From: an uncultured Gammaproteobacteria bacterium
Lineage (GTDB): Bacteria; Pseudomonadota; Gammaproteobacteria; Pseudomonadales; Ketobacteraceae
DNA: 64,000 bases
Assembly: GCA_913063125.1 (NCBI GenBank)
Contig: CAJXZM010000003.1
Span: 32,511-96,510 of the forward strand
Direction: 5' to 3'
Shown piece by piece: positions 31,479 through 40,604 of this stretch; position 1 is the stretch's first letter; the number at the start of each line of letters is the position of its first letter. The translations under genes and the position numbers were made by a program. The notes under the pieces are model-generated. The model saw nothing but the letters and a program-made list of their open reading frames with translations. It did no database searches and was not told the DNA's origin.

Positions 31479-32546
31479 ATGCAGAACATCCAAACATTAC
31501 AAGAATTTTTAGCGGCCTCCGGCGCGCAATACCGTTTCTTTGATCTAGGAAGACGCGTACTTAAGATGGACAAGTCGTTGTTTGAAAAGGTAGAAGCCAA
31601 TCAAGTTCCGTATCCCTACCCTCTTCAGCGCCACGCATGGTTTGGTGTGTTGTTCTGGGACCCTAATAATTCCCATCAACACCATATTTGGTTTTTAAAG
31701 TTACCCCTAGACGAACAAGGCTACCTTAGCCTTGCAGCGCGCGATGACCTTCTACGCCGCGCCCTAGACCAGCTAGGCAATGCAATTATAAGCAACCAAC
31801 AAGAAGACCCAGGCCATGTCAGCACACCCCAAAAAAGCAGAGAACTAAAAGATAACCCCTGGAGCTACACGCCTCGTCAAGACAAAATGGCAACCTTTCA
31901 TGCTAAGGCATTGGTAGAGTTAAAACACCCAGGCAGTCAATACCTCACGCCGACACTCACATACCTCAATCAACCTGAACAGTTTTCACAGTGGCAACAT
32001 ATAGGCCTTCAGGGCATCGCTGACCTGTGCGCCAGGTGTGCTGAACCAGCAATTAGTAAGCAATTAGTAAAACACTTATCCCAACTGCCTAGTGAAGTAA
32101 TGATTCCGCTTCTTCATGGATTAGAAAACGAAACCATCAACCTTGCCCTTAGCCAAGCGGTGGTTAGCTGTGCAAAACAAGGCGCAGCAGATAATACAAC
32201 TCTTGCAGCCGCCATCCGGGGGCTATCAGGCAGCGTTGACAAACAAATCCAAAAACAGTACATCATTGATACGTTAAACACCTACCAAAAAGCTCCTGTA
32301 TCCATTGAAATACTGGTTGCTGTTAGTGGTCGTGCTTGGGATAATCTGACAGATGCAAACGTTGCCTTATTATTCCTAGAAGCGCTTGCAACCAATGACG
32401 CCGGACAAGACGCCTTTAATCAGGTGCTCACTGACGTCCTATTTATGCCCATCGTGGGTCAGTGCATTCGCCAAGCATTTCGAGCCCCTGAGCGATCAGA
32501 AGCACTAGCAACTGCCATTGGTAACTTTCTGAGTACAGTCCATTGA
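31479..32546 (+). CDS. DUF3549 family protein
   Basis: 355 residues. The N-terminus (FDLGRRVLKMDKSLFEKVE, then YPYPLQRHAWFGVLFWDP) is what I recognise as the DUF3549 family of Pseudomonas-like bacteria; its function is unknown. The rest is alpha-helical with HEAT-like character and no membrane or export signal. It is the first gene of a pair with the YchJ-family protein, with 10 bases between stop and start. The 3' end lies inside a 14-bp tandem duplication. Confidence 0.8.
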   Translation: MQNIQTLQEFLAASGAQYRFFDLGRRVLKMDKSLFEKVEANQVPYPYPLQRHAWFGVLFWDPNNSHQHHIWFLKLPLDEQGYLSLAARDDLLRRALDQLGNAIISNQQEDPGHVSTPQKSRELKDNPWSYTPRQDKMATFHAKALVELKHPGSQYLTPTLTYLNQPEQFSQWQHIGLQGIADLCARCAEPAISKQLVKHLSQLPSEVMIPLLHGLENETINLALSQAVVSCAKQGAADNTTLAAAIRGLSGSVDKQIQKQYIIDTLNTYQKAPVSIEILVAVSGRAWDNLTDANVALLFLEALATNDAGQDAFNQVLTDVLFMPIVGQCIRQAFRAPERSEALATAIGNFLSTVH

Positions 32547-32558
32547 GTACAGCCCATT
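32531..32558. repeat. 14-bp tandem duplication at the DUF3549 stop
   Basis: GAGTACAGTCCATT (32531-32544) is followed directly by GAGTACAGCCCATT (32545-32558), 13 of 14 identical. The TGA stop at 32544-32546 arises at the junction, and a copy of the stop context follows. Confidence 0.75.
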
Positions 32559-33042
32559 GAATTCACTAGCGTGCCCTTGTGGGAGCAGCCTTCCCTACCA
32601 GGAATGTTGTCAGCGGTTTCATTCCAGAGATGAATACCCTCCCACCGCAGAGCAACTTATGCGCTCTCGCTACAGCGCATTTGTGAAAGCTGATGTTGCG
32701 TATTTGCTATACACGCGCCATTCCAGTACCCAATCTCTAGACAACCCCAAACTTCTACAACAAAGCTGCCAAGGTACAAGATGGACCGGACTACACATCC
32801 AGCAATGTCACCAAGGCCAAAGCAATGACGACCAAGGTAGCGTTACCTTTAGTGCTCATTACATCGAAAACGACAAACCTGGCGTACTCACCGAGACCTC
32901 TCGCTTTGTCAAAGAAGGCGAACAATGGTATTACTTAGATGGAGATCACGGGTCATCACATGCCCTACCCATTACCATGCCAGGCAGAAATGATGCCTGC
33001 TGGTGTGGCAGTGGGGTAAAATTCAAACGTTGTCATGGGTAA
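32557..33042 (+). CDS. ychJ: YchJ-family protein with two SEC-C zinc motifs
   Basis: 161 residues from a TTG at 32557, the only near-cognate start that keeps the N-terminal motif; no clear ribosome site, so coupling to the upstream gene is likely. It has an N-terminal CPCGSSLPYQECC zinc motif, the family core TAEQLMRSRYSAFVKADVAYL and a C-terminal SEC-C motif (CWCGSGVKFKRCHG). This is the UPF0225/YchJ layout. The biochemical role is unknown; SEC-C motifs bind zinc and often contact nucleic acid or partners. The start codon is the least certain part. Confidence 0.88.
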   Translation: MNSLACPCGSSLPYQECCQRFHSRDEYPPTAEQLMRSRYSAFVKADVAYLLYTRHSSTQSLDNPKLLQQSCQGTRWTGLHIQQCHQGQSNDDQGSVTFSAHYIENDKPGVLTETSRFVKEGEQWYYLDGDHGSSHALPITMPGRNDACWCGSGVKFKRCHG

Positions 33043-33094
33043 ATAAAACCAAATACAGAGTCACGGAAGTGAAATCGAGCTGCAGGAGTTAAAT

Positions 33095-33460
33095 ATGGTC
33101 AGAATATTATCAATATACTTGCTCGTTTTGTTTGCAGTTGCAATGACTTGGTATATTACTAATCAGCTAAAAGATGCATACGCTAGCCTAAAAAACAATG
33201 GGGCTCTTGGCGCCGTGAAATCAATCTTTCTATTGCTAACCTTTATTTTATTTTGCGCAGCAGGGACTCAGTCTTTTTTTGAATCTCCCGAAGATATCGC
33301 CAGCCACGTCTTACTTATCGTGACGACAATACTTTTATCTTTCGCGTTGGCGATCAATAAAGCATCAATCAAAGGATTACTACAGGCAGGCAAACGTTAT
33401 GCGTTGAAACTGAAAATGGTTATTGCTTACCAGCTTATAAAATTTGGCAAGCACAAATAA
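33095..33460 (+). CDS. Small membrane protein of unknown function
   Basis: 121 residues with a good ribosome site (CAGGAG) before the ATG. Three hydrophobic segments are predicted by eye, about 3-21, 42-60 and 72-90, with a basic C-terminal tail. I do not recognise the family. It stands alone after the YchJ gene with a 52-base gap and may be in the same transcript. Confidence 0.65.
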   Translation: MVRILSIYLLVLFAVAMTWYITNQLKDAYASLKNNGALGAVKSIFLLLTFILFCAAGTQSFFESPEDIASHVLLIVTTILLSFALAINKASIKGLLQAGKRYALKLKMVIAYQLIKFGKHK

Positions 33461-33814
33461 ATCACCTTTCGCCTTTAACCATTTCCTGACTTGACTATTA
33501 CCCTCAGCAGAAAACCCTTTCATGAGAAAATTATGACGATCAAAAAACAATCACGTTAAGCTGAGTGTTTTGTGAGCGCAACATTAGCGCGACCTAACCG
33601 CCCGAAATCATAGACATACTCTACATAAAGAAATAATGCACTTTTTCACAAAACAGACATATAAATAGATTATTTCCTTAATACCCCCTGTTACTACCTT
33701 TTTTACTTGCCCTCTCTTTCTACGGCCCTATACTCATGTTGATTTGCTTAAAACTGCAAACATAATAGCCAGCATTCGTGTTCGGCACTCATAGTTTATT
33801 TAAAGGAATTAGAC
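33461..33814. other. 354-bp intergenic region
   Basis: AT-rich gap with no gene of convincing length on either strand. It should carry the promoter of the TRL-like lipoprotein; AAAGGAATTAGAC just before 33815 is its ribosome site. Confidence 0.6.
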
Positions 33815-34129
33815 ATGCTTAAGAAACTAGCATTGGCAACAGCCGTATCAACGACTCTACTACTAACTGGTTGTGCAACTGGACCTTCTCCTGTAGGTGT
33901 TGGACTTATCACTGACGTTAAGGGACCTATCACTGCTACTGGCGAAACAGGTTCTAAGACTGGTACTTCTTGTGCAAACACTATCATTGGCTTGATCAAC
34001 AAAGGCGATGCATCAATTGAGGCTGCTAAAGCTGCTGGCGGCATCACTGTTGTTGCTTCTGCTGATTACCACACAAAAGGTTTCTATCCTTTCGTTGGTG
34101 AAACTTGTGTAACTGTTACTGGTAAGTAA
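33815..34129 (+). CDS. TRL-like family lipoprotein
   Basis: 104 residues. The lipobox LLTGC gives a lipid-anchored protein. The mature part has the TRL-like pattern (SCANTIIGLINKGDASIEAAKAAGG, then a C-terminal GETCVTVTG). The family is a small exported protein of unknown function, named for resemblance to TRL genes near tRNA-Leu. It is preceded by AAGGA, stands in its own transcription unit and is closed by a strong terminator at 34156. Confidence 0.82.
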   Translation: MLKKLALATAVSTTLLLTGCATGPSPVGVGLITDVKGPITATGETGSKTGTSCANTIIGLINKGDASIEAAKAAGGITVVASADYHTKGFYPFVGETCVTVTGK

Positions 34130-34155
34130 TTACCAATAACACGTAAACGCATAAT

Positions 34156-34196
34156 AAAAAGGGACAGATAGCAACTCACGCTATCTGTCCCTTTTT
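34156..34196 (+). terminator. Strong rho-independent terminator
   Basis: AAAAAGGGACAGATAGC (34156-34172) pairs perfectly with GCTATCTGTCCCTTTTT (34180-34196) around a seven-base loop, ending in a T-run. It closes the TRL-like gene. Confidence 0.95.
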
Positions 34197-34269
34197 ATTT
34201 TCTGGTAAGCTGTATTGCACGCATTAATACATCAAGACTTTATTACGACTTTCATCTCCACATCAACGG

Positions 34270-35025
34270 ATGCTTATCATGCCCTCTTTAACCCTATTAA
34301 AACCACTAACACGCACCCTTTTTTGCTTATCTCTATTATGCTTACCGCTTTCCGGGTGTTCAGACAATAACAGTTCTAATAACAACCCTGATAGCAACAC
34401 ACATACTTCCACCCCCCCTCAAAGCTCCTCATCCACCACGTCAAGCAATGAAACCTACACCGAAGGTGTTCATTACAATATCCTGAAAGATCCAATCATA
34501 AACAACACTGACAACATCGTTGTAACAGAGTTCTTTTGGTATGGCTGTTCTCATTGCGCAAACTTTGAGCCCCTGCTTCAGCAGTGGGATAAGACAAAAC
34601 CTACCGGTGTATCTCTAGAGCAGTCTCCTGCCATGTGGAATGACACAATGAAGCTACATGCCAAAGTATTCTTTGTTGCACAAACACTGGGGAACGCAGA
34701 CAAGTTACATGCACAGCTTTTTACCACCATCATGGGCTTGCATGGCCAAAAGAACCTAGAAAAACACAAAGAAGCTATCGCCAGTGTATTCCAAACGTAT
34801 GGACTCGAAAAAGACGCTTTTTACGCGCAAATAGATAGCTTCAAAACCAATGGACAACTTAGTCAAGCGGCAAAAAAGATGAAGCTAGCACAATTGAAGG
34901 GTACGCCATTAATCGTTGTTAATGGCAAATACTCCATTAACAACAGCAGCATAAAAAGTGCGGCAGAGCTACTCACCATTACCAATTTCCTAATTGTTAA
35001 AGAACAGGCCTCTATCAAAAAGTAG
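34270..35025 (+). CDS. DsbA-like thioredoxin-fold lipoprotein
   Basis: 251 residues. The signal peptide has the lipobox LSGC (C30), then a Ser/Asn-rich linker (31-62). The thioredoxin/DsbA fold has the active site C93-S-H-C96 in FFWYGCSHCANFEP and a later cis-proline segment (KGTPLIVVNGKY). CxHC and the surrounding residues match the DsbA thiol oxidases rather than reductases. Being lipid-anchored, it probably introduces disulfides at the outer face of the inner membrane or at the outer membrane. The start at 34270 has no strong ribosome site; the ATG at 34279 is possible. It may serve the Cys-rich secreted proteases nearby; that is inference. Confidence 0.88.
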   Translation: MLIMPSLTLLKPLTRTLFCLSLLCLPLSGCSDNNSSNNNPDSNTHTSTPPQSSSSTTSSNETYTEGVHYNILKDPIINNTDNIVVTEFFWYGCSHCANFEPLLQQWDKTKPTGVSLEQSPAMWNDTMKLHAKVFFVAQTLGNADKLHAQLFTTIMGLHGQKNLEKHKEAIASVFQTYGLEKDAFYAQIDSFKTNGQLSQAAKKMKLAQLKGTPLIVVNGKYSINNSSIKSAAELLTITNFLIVKEQASIKK

Positions 35026-35118
35026 CACCAAGCACTGTACGAACAGCCACAACTGTACAAACAAACAGCATCACTCTATACTAGGCGTAAATCGGTTTCT
35101 TAATTACCATAGAGAACC

Positions 35119-36240
35119 ATGAGCGCCTATATTCCCAAACCAGCTGAACAAGCCAATCGAAAAATAATTCACGTTGATTGTGACTGTTTTTATGCGTCTC
35201 TTGAGATGCTAGATAATGCTTATCTACGGAACAAGCCTATAGCCGTTGGTGGCGACGCCGAGCGCCGTGGAGTTATCGCGACCTGCAATTATGAAGCGCG
35301 CAAGTTTGGCATTCATTCAGCGATGGCCTCCTCTACGGCAAAACGCCTATGCCCTCACCTTACTATTGTCCCTCCCCGCATGAACCGTTACCGGGAAGCC
35401 TCCAAACAAATACATCAAATATTTAAGCAATACACGCAAACGATTGAACCTCTATCACTGGATGAAGCTTACCTAGACGTTACTGGTAAAGAAGATTATA
35501 AAGGTAGCGCTACATTAATGGCCCAAGCTATTCAAACGCAGGTATTTCAAGAAGTTGGAATTACCGTTTCTGCGGGTATTGCTCCCAATAAATTCCTTGC
35601 CAAAATTGCCAGCGACTGGAACAAGCCAAACGGTTTATTTACCATTACCCCCCCAGAAGTAGATGTATTTGTTCAAGCACTACCAGTGAATAAGCTATCA
35701 GGTGTCGGCAAAGCAACACAGAAAAAACTGGCAAAGATGGGTATATTCACCTGTAATGACATTCGTGGATACGCTCAGAACCACAGTGTTTTTGAACTTA
35801 CTAAGCACTTAGGCGTGTTTGGAAAACGCTTACACCATCTAGCCTACGGTACTGACAACCGCCCAGTACAAGCAAGAGAATTCCGCAAATCCCTTAGCGT
35901 TGAACATACCTATTCAAAGGATTTAGGAGCATTATCGGAATGCATAGAAAAACTACCTGAGCTACAACGTGAAATGGAAGGTAGGCTCAGCAAACAATCA
36001 AGTCAACACCCCATCAAAAAAGCTTTTATCAAAATAAAATTTTGTGATTTTACGCAAACCACCATTGAACGCAGCATTGAACATAGAGCGAAGGAGCCAC
36101 AACTCAATACCTACCAAGCCCTTTGTGAAGAGGCTTTCGTTCGAGGCAATAAGCCAGTCCGCTTGTTGGGGCTTGGTGTACGGTTTGAAGAACCGATAAA
36201 AGCAGGTTCTCAACTTAGCTTTGCCTTCCCCTCTGCGTAA
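35119..36240 (+). CDS. dinB: DNA polymerase IV (Y-family)
   Basis: 373 residues, close to the usual DinB length. It shows the catalytic HVDCDCFYAS and SLDEAYLDVT motifs, the palm/finger block (RRGVIATCNYEARKFGI) and a helix-hairpin-helix region (LSGVGKATQKKLAKMGI). The little-finger domain occupies the C-terminal third. It performs translesion synthesis. No clear LexA box was recognised upstream, though I could not scan systematically. It is a single gene facing the subtilisin at 36292. Confidence 0.95.
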   Translation: MSAYIPKPAEQANRKIIHVDCDCFYASLEMLDNAYLRNKPIAVGGDAERRGVIATCNYEARKFGIHSAMASSTAKRLCPHLTIVPPRMNRYREASKQIHQIFKQYTQTIEPLSLDEAYLDVTGKEDYKGSATLMAQAIQTQVFQEVGITVSAGIAPNKFLAKIASDWNKPNGLFTITPPEVDVFVQALPVNKLSGVGKATQKKLAKMGIFTCNDIRGYAQNHSVFELTKHLGVFGKRLHHLAYGTDNRPVQAREFRKSLSVEHTYSKDLGALSECIEKLPELQREMEGRLSKQSSQHPIKKAFIKIKFCDFTQTTIERSIEHRAKEPQLNTYQALCEEAFVRGNKPVRLLGLGVRFEEPIKAGSQLSFAFPSA

Positions 36241-36291
36241 CCTGCTTGAACCAGACTGGAACAGCCACACCGGCAGCGGGGAAGTATTTTA

Positions 36292-38172
36292 TTACTTGAT
36301 ACGGCGTCTCATCATCACCACAGTGAACATCAACAACATCCAAGCCTCCAATGCTCCACCGAATTTTTTGATGACAATATTGTCGCTGGTATCAGGGTCC
36401 AATAATTCGCTAGACACACTGCTAGTGAACGACATTGATTTCTTATTTGCCGTAGTCGCAACAAATGTCACTATTGATGATTCTCCCACCGATAATACCC
36501 CTATTTGACACGTTTCAGCGGCAACATCACATACAATAGAATCAGAAATCGTTGTCACCGATACCACGTCAGCAGGGAAAACCGTTTCCAAAACGACATT
36601 CGATGCCGCATCAATACCATTATTGGTAACGGTCGCAATATACTGAATGGTACCAATATCAGGGTCATCCTCCGATTTCTTAAATTTGCCATTATCACCC
36701 ACTAAGGTTAGCGCAAGATTCGCCCGGTCAACTGGCTGAACATTGCCAAGAACAAGATTCAATGCCTGATTAGCATCAACAATCCCTGTGCCACACCCAC
36801 TACAACTCGCAGGAAACGCCCGAGCGCTAGTTCGTATAGCATCCTCCAATTCTTCAACGGTTATATCACTCTTCGCACCAAATAATAGTGCCACAACGCC
36901 AACCACGTGAGGCGTTGCCATACTCGTACCTTGATAATAGAGGTAATCATCCGCTGTTGCTCCATCAGCGCCAGCATTTGATGTCGACAACACGCCATCA
37001 GAGTCATTCGCAAAGAACTGTGCTCCACCCGGTGCAGCTACATCAACAACGGAACCAAAATTAGAATAGTAAGCCCGGCCACCAGAACGATTATTGGCAG
37101 CTACTGTAAAGGCACCAGGACAATTACCTGGAGGGTAGGTGTCTGCATTAGCATCAGAATTACCGGCAGCGATAACAACAATCGCTCCAGCATTACGAGC
37201 ATCAGCAATCGCGTCGGAATAGGACTGACCACAAGAAGCCGGTACTGCGCTGCCCAAACTCAAGTTAATTACATCTGCTGGATTTTCATTTGCTGGCACA
37301 CCATCAATTGGAATACCCGCAGCCCACAACACCGCGTCTATTATATCTGAAGTATATCCACCACATTTACCCAAAACACGGACTGGAACAATTTTTGCCT
37401 TGGGCGCAACTCCTGTAACACCAATATCATTATTGGCTATTGCAGCAATGGTACCGGCGACATGGGTTCCATGCCAACTACTTGCCACCTCTTCTGAGGG
37501 AAAACCTGAACCACACTCACCCACTGCCAATGCATCGCCGGTATCAGTCGCATCGTCATCACGCCCATCACCGTCGTTACCAGTGGACGCATCTGAAATA
37601 AAATCATAACCAGGCAGTATGTTGCCAACAAGATCAACGTGAGGGAGATAACCCGTATCCAATACCGCAACAACAGCACCCTCACCTTCACCTAAATCCC
37701 AGGCCGCTTCTACATTCAACCCCCCAGTAGCCTCAAAATAATGCCACTGATCACCGTACATAGGATCATTTGGTGCAGCCATTGGCACCATTAGCAAGTC
37801 AAGTTCTGCATATTCAATCGATGGGTCTGTCACCAGGTATTTAATAACGTTTTGGGCTTCTGACATCGACTTATCACTACCCAGACTAACAACCTGTGCG
37901 CCATTTGCCATACCGCGTAATGTCGAAAGTGAAGCTCCTGATTTTTCTGCGGCAATTGTCAATACACTACGAGTCATAGCACCCCGAGCTTGAATTGTTG
38001 CACCAGTAGTAGATTTGAATTTGACTATTAGCCGAGAAACAGGCGCTTTTGACCAGTCAGGTGCCGCCATTGCAACATTGGACATCGCGATAGCTGAAGT
38101 GGCAATAGCCACACCCATAAAAAAAGAAGCATAAGACTTTGTTAATAAAGGTTTTTTTACCAATAACCCCAT
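36292..38172 (-). CDS. Secreted subtilisin-like S8 protease with C-terminal sorting tail
   Basis: 626 residues from the ATG at 38172 (AGGTGG upstream; a GTG at 38181 is weaker). A signal peptide ends near VAMAA and is followed by an inhibitor-I9-like propeptide. The S8 domain has D172 (VLDTG), H234 (HGTH) and S417 (GTSMATPH). A DUF11/CARDB-like beta domain follows (about 480-600). The last 24 residues read FGGALEAW, then a hydrophobic stretch, then MMRRRIK. That tripartite Gly-Gly/hydrophobic/basic tail resembles the GlyGly-CTERM signal processed by rhombosortase in type II secretion substrates such as Vibrio VesB. The sorting call is inference; the protease call is secure. Confidence 0.93.
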   Translation of the reverse strand: MGLLVKKPLLTKSYASFFMGVAIATSAIAMSNVAMAAPDWSKAPVSRLIVKFKSTTGATIQARGAMTRSVLTIAAEKSGASLSTLRGMANGAQVVSLGSDKSMSEAQNVIKYLVTDPSIEYAELDLLMVPMAAPNDPMYGDQWHYFEATGGLNVEAAWDLGEGEGAVVAVLDTGYLPHVDLVGNILPGYDFISDASTGNDGDGRDDDATDTGDALAVGECGSGFPSEEVASSWHGTHVAGTIAAIANNDIGVTGVAPKAKIVPVRVLGKCGGYTSDIIDAVLWAAGIPIDGVPANENPADVINLSLGSAVPASCGQSYSDAIADARNAGAIVVIAAGNSDANADTYPPGNCPGAFTVAANNRSGGRAYYSNFGSVVDVAAPGGAQFFANDSDGVLSTSNAGADGATADDYLYYQGTSMATPHVVGVVALLFGAKSDITVEELEDAIRTSARAFPASCSGCGTGIVDANQALNLVLGNVQPVDRANLALTLVGDNGKFKKSEDDPDIGTIQYIATVTNNGIDAASNVVLETVFPADVVSVTTISDSIVCDVAAETCQIGVLSVGESSIVTFVATTANKKSMSFTSSVSSELLDPDTSDNIVIKKFGGALEAWMLLMFTVVMMRRRIK

Positions 38173-38378
38173 GAAAACCACCTGATTATATTATTATTAT
38201 TGTTTATTATTCTTATCGATCATTGCTCCTAAAAATATCACAGGTTTTTATTATATGTCAGTAGTTAGTTTGTAACTAAGGTAAAGCATTTGTGACTGAT
38301 AAGTTATCTGCTGTATTTGATAATGCATCAAGAATGCCGTCGACCACGCCCAAATGCCCCAAATGCCGGGTCATAACA

Positions 38379-39983
38379 TTAGTTACTATATGGACCGTCA
38401 GCCCACTCCAGACCACTACGCCTCCTCTCAATTATATTTTTCCATTCATTTGGATAGATAGTTTTAATCGCGACTGGTTGCTTAACATTAACTAGCTTCT
38501 CACCGTTTACGGGGAATTTAATCGTGTTGTCGACATCATAAAAACATTGATACGCTGCTTTACAAATAATATTACTCGAAAATTTATCCGCATATAATTT
38601 ACGGTCGTCTTTATTAAAATGTGTTTTAAAAGACAGAGGGGCTTCACAAGATTTCCCTTCAGGTATAATTTTCACTTTATGATTTTCCAACAGATTAGTT
38701 TCATCTTGATCCCCTTCAAAATAACACGTCTCCCAGAGATCCTTTACCACAACACTTTTTGTATCACACAGGTTTTTTGAGCACCGACTATCCCTATTCG
38801 CGTAATCAAGCTCAAATTCAAAATCGATATTTAGGTTTGTTACACCCATCTTGCGAATAGAATTAATCGAGTTTCTATTTTTTGTGATTATATAACTGGC
38901 TTCTGGTAATTCAGAGCAAGATCCATAAGTATCAGACTCTTCAATTCTTACTAGCATCGCATCAGGTGTTCGTTTGACGACTGAAATGACAATATCGTCC
39001 ATGAGCTTATCGTCCCAAGGGTTATTTTCATCCACAAATCGATAAATACTGGTTCTTTTCCATCGATTTGCTTTCGTAAGGTCCCATGTTTCAAAAGGTG
39101 GGCTTATCATACCAATCAACGCGTCCTGTTTTCTGTCGTACCCCGAATCTCCAGGCTTTCTTAATTCATCTTCTCGATTGCTAGAAAGCCACAGCCTATT
39201 ACCCGTTCTTCTTAGGTCAATCACCAACCCATAAGGGTGTTTCCCTTCTTCACTGGGACTATCGACCGACAATGGTCGAATGGAAACCCAATGCTCACCA
39301 AATATATAGTTATCTTCATCAGCATAGGTCCATTGAAGCTGCTTCACTTGGTTTTCTTCAAGCCAACCAAGCCAGTGTAGATGTGGGATATTAAAACCTG
39401 CCTTATAACCTCCCATTTGACTTATACCAATACGAATTCTCTTGCAGCTATCTCCGTCATGATAATTATCGTGCGCAAGCCCCCAAGTATGACCTGCCTC
39501 ATGCCTTAGACAATATCTATTCATTCCCACACCACCACAATTTGCTTGGCTTCGGCTAGGTGCATTAGAGCCATGGAATGCACCTTTAAAAACATTTAGA
39601 TCACAAGAACCTGTAGATCGACCGTTTTTAGCGTGACCTATGAGCACTGACTTACTCTTAGTGGCATTGCTCGGCATCACTGCTTGAGGGAAAGTTCGAA
39701 CCGTATCATAAGCAAACTTACCCCTCGACCACTTGACCATATCCTTTGCCAAGTTGCCTAAGTGGCGCTGATATTTGGCTTGATTCACGGTACCGCGACC
39801 GTCCGGGTATCGTACAGAGTGGCCGCATAGTTTTTTATTGATCCCTGTAGTATGTTTAATATTGTTAAATTCATCCGCGTAATTATCCACAGTCGACATG
39901 TACTCAGCGCCAATATTTCTGGACAACAAAAATATCGCTAGAGTTAGAAACAGGTACGATTTTTTTCTGAAAGTAGTTATCAT
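38379..39983 (-). CDS. Secreted metzincin-type zinc protease, peptidase M11 (gametolysin)-like
   Basis: 534 residues from the ATG at 39983, which has AGAGGTAG at good distance; a longer frame to 40055 has no such site. The signal peptide is MITTFRKKSYLFLTLAIFLL and following. The zinc site is H161-E162-x2-H165-x5-H171 (HEAGHTWGLAH). The segment with MGGYKAGFNIPHLHWLGW matches the Met-turn and LGW element of gametolysin-type M11 proteases. Many cysteines (about 20) suggest disulfides and an extracellular life. The C-terminal 250 residues are not recognised. It runs toward the subtilisin, same strand, about 200 bases apart. Confidence 0.8.
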   Translation of the reverse strand: MITTFRKKSYLFLTLAIFLLSRNIGAEYMSTVDNYADEFNNIKHTTGINKKLCGHSVRYPDGRGTVNQAKYQRHLGNLAKDMVKWSRGKFAYDTVRTFPQAVMPSNATKSKSVLIGHAKNGRSTGSCDLNVFKGAFHGSNAPSRSQANCGGVGMNRYCLRHEAGHTWGLAHDNYHDGDSCKRIRIGISQMGGYKAGFNIPHLHWLGWLEENQVKQLQWTYADEDNYIFGEHWVSIRPLSVDSPSEEGKHPYGLVIDLRRTGNRLWLSSNREDELRKPGDSGYDRKQDALIGMISPPFETWDLTKANRWKRTSIYRFVDENNPWDDKLMDDIVISVVKRTPDAMLVRIEESDTYGSCSELPEASYIITKNRNSINSIRKMGVTNLNIDFEFELDYANRDSRCSKNLCDTKSVVVKDLWETCYFEGDQDETNLLENHKVKIIPEGKSCEAPLSFKTHFNKDDRKLYADKFSSNIICKAAYQCFYDVDNTIKFPVNGEKLVNVKQPVAIKTIYPNEWKNIIERRRSGLEWADGPYSN

Positions 39984-40604
39984 TTTTAATCTACCTCTCA
40001 TATTCATCATTGCTACTAGTAAACCCACCTTAGAGTATCGTTTTTTCGCACACAAGGTCAGGAGCGGTCAACCGCTACGTCCGATGCGGCCAATCAGTGG
40101 GGGGGGATTTCAATGCGAGATTTCATATGGATGAGCATGAGAGGGAATACTGCTCTAAGACTGGAATATAATACCCAAGGATTTTCACCTTTACATTTAT
40201 TAACGATTAGAAATATAGCGCGCTGTAGCGCATCGAAAGTGCTTTATATTCTCTAGTTGGACGAAGCTGTATCAGCCTTCGTACGCATGCCCACATTCTT
40301 TAACATTGGTATTTAGTAGATGGCATATTGAAAACTTGTTGCCAATTAGATCCCTGAAATATGCGCAATAGTGTTGCCCATCATACCTTTCACCAGGCTC
40401 TCCATTAAAGGGCTTTGATATTGCTTTTTCTGTTTCTTGACCTGGATATCCATAGACTAGGTGAAGAGATACTTTTTCCCTGCATCATGTACAAAAAACT
40501 CGTACACTCATTTTCAGTTTTTTACTAAAGGCTATTACTATAGCAAACTGGCACCATTAGACCAGCTTAAAAAGCTGATCCAATATTCCAACTCCCCCCC
40601 CGCC
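39984..40604. other. 620-bp region with only a gene relic
   Basis: Between the M11-like protease and the ferritin-like gene. It holds the VOC relic at 40272-40484 and an eight-G homopolymer near 40100. No intact gene, tRNA or terminator is seen. It looks like decayed DNA. Confidence 0.55.
40272..40484 (-). pseudogene. Remnant of a VOC/glyoxalase-family protein (C-terminal part)
   Basis: Reading the minus strand from 40484 gives about 69 codons ending in TGA at 40274-40272. They include GQHYCAYFRDLIGNKFSICH, the conserved FRDPDGN-type end of a vicinal-oxygen-chelate (glyoxalase/dioxygenase) domain, here altered to FRDLIGN. An in-frame TGA lies immediately upstream (40485-40487), no start codon is available, and the N-terminal half of the fold is absent. 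So it is a truncated relic. Family assignment rests on one motif. Confidence 0.5.

Noticed and set aside
40098..40106. Eight-G run as sign of a sequencing or assembly artefact
   Set aside because: It lies in non-coding decayed DNA and disrupts no gene; a single homopolymer is not evidence.
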